64,000 nucleotides of DNA from Thermosynechococcus vestitus BP-1 (lineage in GTDB: Bacteria > Cyanobacteriota > Cyanobacteriia > Thermosynechococcales > Thermosynechococcaceae): positions 620,001-684,000 of the forward strand of contig NC_004113.1 of assembly GCF_000011345.1 (NCBI RefSeq). Direction: 5' to 3'. Positions 60,345-64,000 of the stretch are shown here, piece by piece. The notes beneath the pieces were generated by a model, which ran no database searches, was not told where the DNA came from, and saw only the letters and a list, made by a program, of their open reading frames with translations. Within the stretch, counting starts at the first letter, position 1; the number at the start of each line of letters is the position of its first letter. Both the position numbers and the translations under genes were made by a program.

Positions 60345-60384
60345 GGAATCCTCAAAATAACGTCGTACTTTGCCATTCTTCAGC

Positions 60385-61029
60385 CTACTCTGCTGGGATG
60401 GCATTACACAAGTGTGCCTCGGAAGGAAGCAAGGATTTCAGGAACGATCGCCGATGCCAAGGGGTAAGGCCATACTGGTCAAGGGCTTGGCGGTGTTCGG
60501 GGGTGCCGTAGCCCACATTGCGTTCCCAGCCATACTGGGGATAACGACGAGCTAAGCGTGCCATGAAGCGATCGCGCCGTACTTTGGCAATAATCGAGGC
60601 ACAGGCAATACTATAGCTGTGGCGATCGCCCCCGATAATGGCCGTTACCCTTTCAAAGGGCGCTGTTTTTGTTAGTTTGCCGTCAATCAGGGCATGGTCC
60701 CAGGGGGCAACCCGCCCTAGGGCACGGGCCATCGCTCGATAGGTGGCTTGCAGGATATTCACCTGATCAATTTCCGCCACACTGGCACTGCCAATGCCAA
60801 TGGCGATCGCTTGGTGATAAATCTGCGCAAAGAGGCGCGATCGCTGGCGGGCAGTCAACTGCTTAGAATCCCGCACCTCTGGAAGGGGGACACAGTCCAC
60901 AGGCAAAATCACGGCTGCCGCCACCACTGGCCCTGCCAAGCAACCCCGCCCCACTTCATCCACACCGACGACGCGAGAATAGCCCTGTTGCCAGTAGGCC
61001 TGCTCATAAATCAGGCTGAGGGGTTCCAT
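60385..61029 (-). CDS. rnhB: Ribonuclease HII
   Basis: 214 residues. [21 protein letters not shown] carries the catalytic Asp-Glu pair. [19 protein letters not shown] and [12 protein letters not shown] complete the active site. It cuts RNA in DNA-RNA hybrids and removes misincorporated ribonucleotides. It starts 2 bp after the ugd stop and lies 40 bp before pheT. Confidence 0.95.
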   Translation of the reverse strand: MEPLSLIYEQAYWQQGYSRVVGVDEVGRGCLAGPVVAAAVILPVDCVPLPEVRDSKQLTARQRSRLFAQIYHQAIAIGIGSASVAEIDQVNILQATYRAMARALGRVAPWDHALIDGKLTKTAPFERVTAIIGGDRHSYSIACASIIAKVRRDRFMARLARRYPQYGWERNVGYGTPEHRQALDQYGLTPWHRRSFLKSLLPSEAHLCNAIPAE

Positions 61030-61031
61030 AC

Positions 61032-62411
61032 CTAGTGGCCCATCCCCACATAGCGAAAGCCCAGTGACTCTAGCCCCTTGCGATCTAAAAAATTGCGGCC
61101 ATCAATGATCACCGGTTGGTGCATCACCTTGGCCAATTCCCCATAATCCACCTCTTGGAATTGTGGCCAGTCGGTCACCAGCACCAGAGCATCGCAGCCA
61201 TCAGCAAGGTGCAGCAGATCTGTTTCCACAATCACATGGGAGAGCCCCGATCGCAGGCCCGACTGGGACACAAGGGGGTCATAGGCTTTGACCTTGGCAC
61301 CCAAGCGATGCAGTTCCTCAATCAGATTCAGGGCAGGGGCATCCCGCAAATCATCGGTGTTGGGCTTAAACGTCAACCCCAAAAGGCCAATGGTTTTACC
61401 CTTGAGGATCTTCAGCACCTGTTGCAGTTTTTCAATGACAATAAAGCGTTGCCGCTGGTTCACTTGAACCGCTGCTTTAAGCAACTGGGCATCGTAGCCG
61501 TAGTCTGCCGCCGTGTGGATGAGGGCCGAAACATCCTTGGGAAAACAGGACCCCCCCCAGCCTAAGCCCGCTTGCAGAAATTTCTCGCCAATACGGGAAT
61601 CTAAACCCATTCCCTTGGCCACTTGCACCACATCCGCACCCACGCGATCGCAAATATTGGCAATTTCATTAATAAAGCTGATTTTAGTCGCCAAAAAGGC
61701 ATTGGCCGCGTACTTGATCATTTCCGCCGAACTCAGATCCGTCACCAAAACCGGTACGGGAGGCAAGGTGGGATCAGCCGCATATTTGCGCTCAATAATC
61801 GGCCCATAGAGTTCCTGCATGATTTGAATCGCTCTGCGGCTACTGCTGCCCAAGACAATGCGATCGGGGTTAAACGTGTCATAGACCGCTGAACCTTCCC
61901 GCAGAAATTCAGGGTTGCTGACCACATCAAAATCTAGGGGCGGATGGGTCCCCCCTCCTTTGAGGGCATCGGCCAAATCGGGCTCTCGCTCAACCACACC
62001 ATCGAGAATAATCATCCGTACCCAGTCCCCTGAGCCAATGGGCACTGTGGATTTATTGACAATGACTTTGTATCCCAGATGCAAATGGGCGCCAATGCCG
62101 CGGGCAACGGCTTCCACATAGCGGGTATCGGTTTCACCATTGGGCAGTGCAGGCGTACCGACAGCAATAAAGAGCACTTCACCAAACTCAACCCCAGTGC
62201 CCAGATCGCTACTGAAGCGAATGTGACCACTGGCAATGCAACCCCGGAGTAACTCCGTTAGACCCGGTTCATAAATGGGGGATTCCCCCTGTTGCAGCAG
62301 CTTGACTTTATCAATATTGTTGTCAATGCAAATGACTTCATGGCCAATATGTGCCAGGCACACTCCCGTCACCAAACCCACATAGCCGGTGCCAATTACA
62401 CAGACCCGCAT
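61032..62411 (-). CDS. ugd: UDP-glucose 6-dehydrogenase
   Basis: 459 residues. The Rossmann motif VIGTGYVGLVTGVCLAHIGHE, VGTPALPNGETDTRYVE, NPEFLREGSA, the catalytic Cys in GWGGSCFPKDVSAL and GLTFKPNTDDLRDAPALN are all present. It oxidises UDP-glucose to UDP-glucuronate with two NAD. Its product is the substrate of the enzyme encoded just upstream (14 bp gap), giving UDP-xylose for surface glycans. Confidence 0.95.
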   Translation of the reverse strand: MRVCVIGTGYVGLVTGVCLAHIGHEVICIDNNIDKVKLLQQGESPIYEPGLTELLRGCIASGHIRFSSDLGTGVEFGEVLFIAVGTPALPNGETDTRYVEAVARGIGAHLHLGYKVIVNKSTVPIGSGDWVRMIILDGVVEREPDLADALKGGGTHPPLDFDVVSNPEFLREGSAVYDTFNPDRIVLGSSSRRAIQIMQELYGPIIERKYAADPTLPPVPVLVTDLSSAEMIKYAANAFLATKISFINEIANICDRVGADVVQVAKGMGLDSRIGEKFLQAGLGWGGSCFPKDVSALIHTAADYGYDAQLLKAAVQVNQRQRFIVIEKLQQVLKILKGKTIGLLGLTFKPNTDDLRDAPALNLIEELHRLGAKVKAYDPLVSQSGLRSGLSHVIVETDLLHLADGCDALVLVTDWPQFQEVDYGELAKVMHQPVIIDGRNFLDRKGLESLGFRYVGMGH

Positions 62412-62425
62412 TCCCCGTGGCCTCC

Positions 62426-63382
62426 CTAAACTTCCACCATCATAGGCGTATAGGGTATGCCCAGCCGCTCAGCAAAGTCAGGAATCGTCCGCTGCAACCC
62501 CTCGAGGAGGGAAATGGTTGGTTGCCAGCCCAACACCGTGCGAGCGAGGGTAATGTCGGGACGACGGCGCTGGGGATCGTCACTGGGTAGGGGCTTAAAC
62601 TGGATTTCTACCCCTGGATTAATCAGGGCCTGGATTTTTTGGGCTAGCTCTAGCACCGTGTATTCATCGGGGTTGCCAAGGTTCACAGGGCCAATGTGAT
62701 CGCTATTCATCAGCTGAATCAACCCTTCCACCAAATCGCTGACATAGCAAAAGCTACGGGTTTGGGAGCCGTCCCCATAAACCGTGAGGGGAATGCCCTG
62801 CAACGCTTGGACAATAAAGTTGCTGACTACGCGGCCATCGTTGACCTGCATTTTCGGGCCATAGGTGTTAAAAATCCGGGCCACGCGAACCTCCACATTG
62901 TTTTGGCGGTGGTAGTCAAAGGTCAGCGTTTCTGCCACTCGCTTGCCTTCGTCATAGCAGGAACGGATACCAATGGGGTTGACATTCCCCCAGTAGGACT
63001 CAGGTTGGGGATGCACCAACGGGTCACCATAGACTTCCGAAGTTGAGGCCAGGAGAAATCGTGCCTTCACGCGTTTGGCCAACCCCAGCATGTGAAGGGT
63101 ACCCATAACATTGGTTTTAATGGTTTTGACGGGGTTGTACTGGTAGTGAACCGGCGAGGCGGGGCAGGCCAAGTGATAAATTTGATCCACCTCAAGGCGA
63201 ATTGGATCGGTGACATCATGGCGGATGAGTTCAAAGTTAGGATGACCTATCCAGCGCAAAATGTTGCGCTTTGTACCAGTGAAGTAGTTGTCTAGGCAAA
63301 TGACCTCATGACCCGCTTCCATCAGCCGATCCACTAGATGGGAACCAATAAACCCAGCGCCGCCTGTAACCAGAATACGCAT
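62426..63382 (-). CDS. uxs: UDP-glucuronate decarboxylase (UDP-xylose synthase)
   Basis: 318 residues of extended [61 protein letters not shown], the STSEVYGDP serine region, CYDEGKR (YxxxK) and [11 protein letters not shown] match UXS proteins closely. It converts UDP-glucuronate to UDP-xylose using bound NAD. Together with ugd it forms a two-step pathway. It is first in the minus-strand series here, so its promoter should lie in the 525 bp upstream. Confidence 0.92.
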   Translation of the reverse strand: MRILVTGGAGFIGSHLVDRLMEAGHEVICLDNYFTGTKRNILRWIGHPNFELIRHDVTDPIRLEVDQIYHLACPASPVHYQYNPVKTIKTNVMGTLHMLGLAKRVKARFLLASTSEVYGDPLVHPQPESYWGNVNPIGIRSCYDEGKRVAETLTFDYHRQNNVEVRVARIFNTYGPKMQVNDGRVVSNFIVQALQGIPLTVYGDGSQTRSFCYVSDLVEGLIQLMNSDHIGPVNLGNPDEYTVLELAQKIQALINPGVEIQFKPLPSDDPQRRRPDITLARTVLGWQPTISLLEGLQRTIPDFAERLGIPYTPMMVEV

Positions 63383-63907
63383 TGTGTTATCTAAAAAATT
63401 ATGAGTGACGTTCTGTCTTTGCCTTAGATTAGCATGAGTTTATCAGAGGCCAGCAATGTCTGATTCTGGTCCGCTTCTAGTGCGCGATCGCTCCCCCTGG
63501 CAGTGACCTGTACCCGCCGGCGCTAGCCCCCAAGGACAGCAGGCCCAACCCCTAGAGAACACCCTACAAAACATCATGAACATCATTGAAGGGCTGATCC
63601 ATGCTCCTAGGGATCAATAGGGCTAGGGAGATTGCATTACCGCCATTGATGCTGGCCAGCAGCAGTATTCAGTGGAAATCCTCTTTGTACAACGATTGAC
63701 AAGGGCTGCCCCCTACCCTGTCAATTTCTGGCACCCGTGATTGACTCCTCAGTGATACCATTCGCTGACAACAGAAACCGCAACAGTCTAGCGTTGTTAT
63801 TGAGGTTAGTTGTTTGAGGGAATGTCCCACGCGGATTATCCGTATCATTGGCAACCGCCGAATCAGAGGAAGTTTTTGTAGATTTAACCGGTATTTGGCC
63901 AATTCCC
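63383..63907. other. Intergenic region upstream of uxs (525 bp)
   Basis: No gene could be recognised. A plus-strand open stretch around 63635-63740 reads like protein (ITAIDAGQQQYSVEILFVQR) but has no start and a quick stop. It may be a decayed remnant. The first ~40 bp next to uxs are AT-rich and should hold its promoter, although no clear -35/-10 pair stands out. Confidence 0.4.
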
Positions 63908-64000
63908 CTAGCCCAAGCCAAACTTGAGAGCACGTCCACGCACACTGGTATTCACCCGCCCTTGGCTAAACACAACCTCACCATTGACAAAGGTGTAAAC
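63908..64000 (-). CDS. C-terminal end of an amidohydrolase, probably dihydroorotase (cut by window edge)
   Basis: The last 30 codons on the minus strand before TAG read VYTFVNGEVVFSQGRVNTSV and end RGRALKFGLG. The VNGEVVFSQG strand pair is the closing beta-sandwich of amidohydrolase enzymes such as dihydroorotase and dihydropyrimidinase. RGRALxFG endings are, to my knowledge, common in cyanobacterial dihydroorotase, which cyclises carbamoyl-aspartate in pyrimidine synthesis. Too little is present to be certain. Confidence 0.55.
   Translation of the reverse strand, partial: VYTFVNGEVVFSQGRVNTSVRGRALKFGLG

Overview
The window is a 64 kb piece of a unicellular cyanobacterial chromosome, most likely Thermosynechococcus. 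The evidence is the split RNA polymerase genes rpoC1 and rpoC2, a group 1 sigma factor, the NDH-1 subunit gene ndhS, a DevBCA exporter, frequent HIP1-type GCGATCGC octamers outside the mobile element, and a group II intron whose reverse transcriptase closely resembles, from memory, the TeI4 enzymes of T. elongatus. No database search was possible, so genus and product names rest on motif recognition.

Layout. 0-4.6 kb: tail of lipA, a Dps protein, small unknown genes, rpoD and a frameshifted membrane-protein gene. 4.6-7.3 kb: a rearrangement scar with a truncated ORF and a decayed pstB fragment, then a complete group II intron ending beside cutA. 7.3-17.8 kb: cutA, a ketoacyl synthase, dxs, a probable cytochrome b6f assembly factor, a polyprenyl-phosphate sugar transferase, a FHA-PAS-GGDEF-EAL protein and an M16-like protein. 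17.9-19.5 kb: a 57-residue gene, a recent tandem duplication of a membrane/coiled-coil gene and a GxxExxY protein. 19.4-23.2 kb: fcl, gmd and a TolC-like gene in one operon. 23.4-26 kb: tRNA-Ser(GCU), ndhS and membrane or protease genes. 26.2-35.5 kb: rpoB-rpoC1-rpoC2. 35.8-38.9 kb: devBCA. 39-53.6 kb: gyrB, miaA, an RNB-family nuclease, an ABC half-transporter, two pseudouridine synthases and a P-type ATPase without a CPx motif. 53.8-63.4 kb: eno-rsmA, then the minus-strand series uxs-ugd-rnhB-pheT-bioB. The window ends in the tail of an amidohydrolase, probably dihydroorotase.

Functional links. Core information processing dominates (RNA polymerase and sigma, gyrase, tRNA and rRNA modification, PheT, RNases). 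Surface polysaccharide genes occur in three places: the sugar transferase, the GDP-fucose pathway with a TolC-type protein, and UDP-glucuronate/UDP-xylose synthesis. Genes are packed tightly. Six convergent pairs overlap at their 3' ends, by 4 to 58 bp. The accessory signals are the intron/pstB scar and the duplication near 18-19 kb. I found no CRISPR array, prophage or complete insertion sequence.
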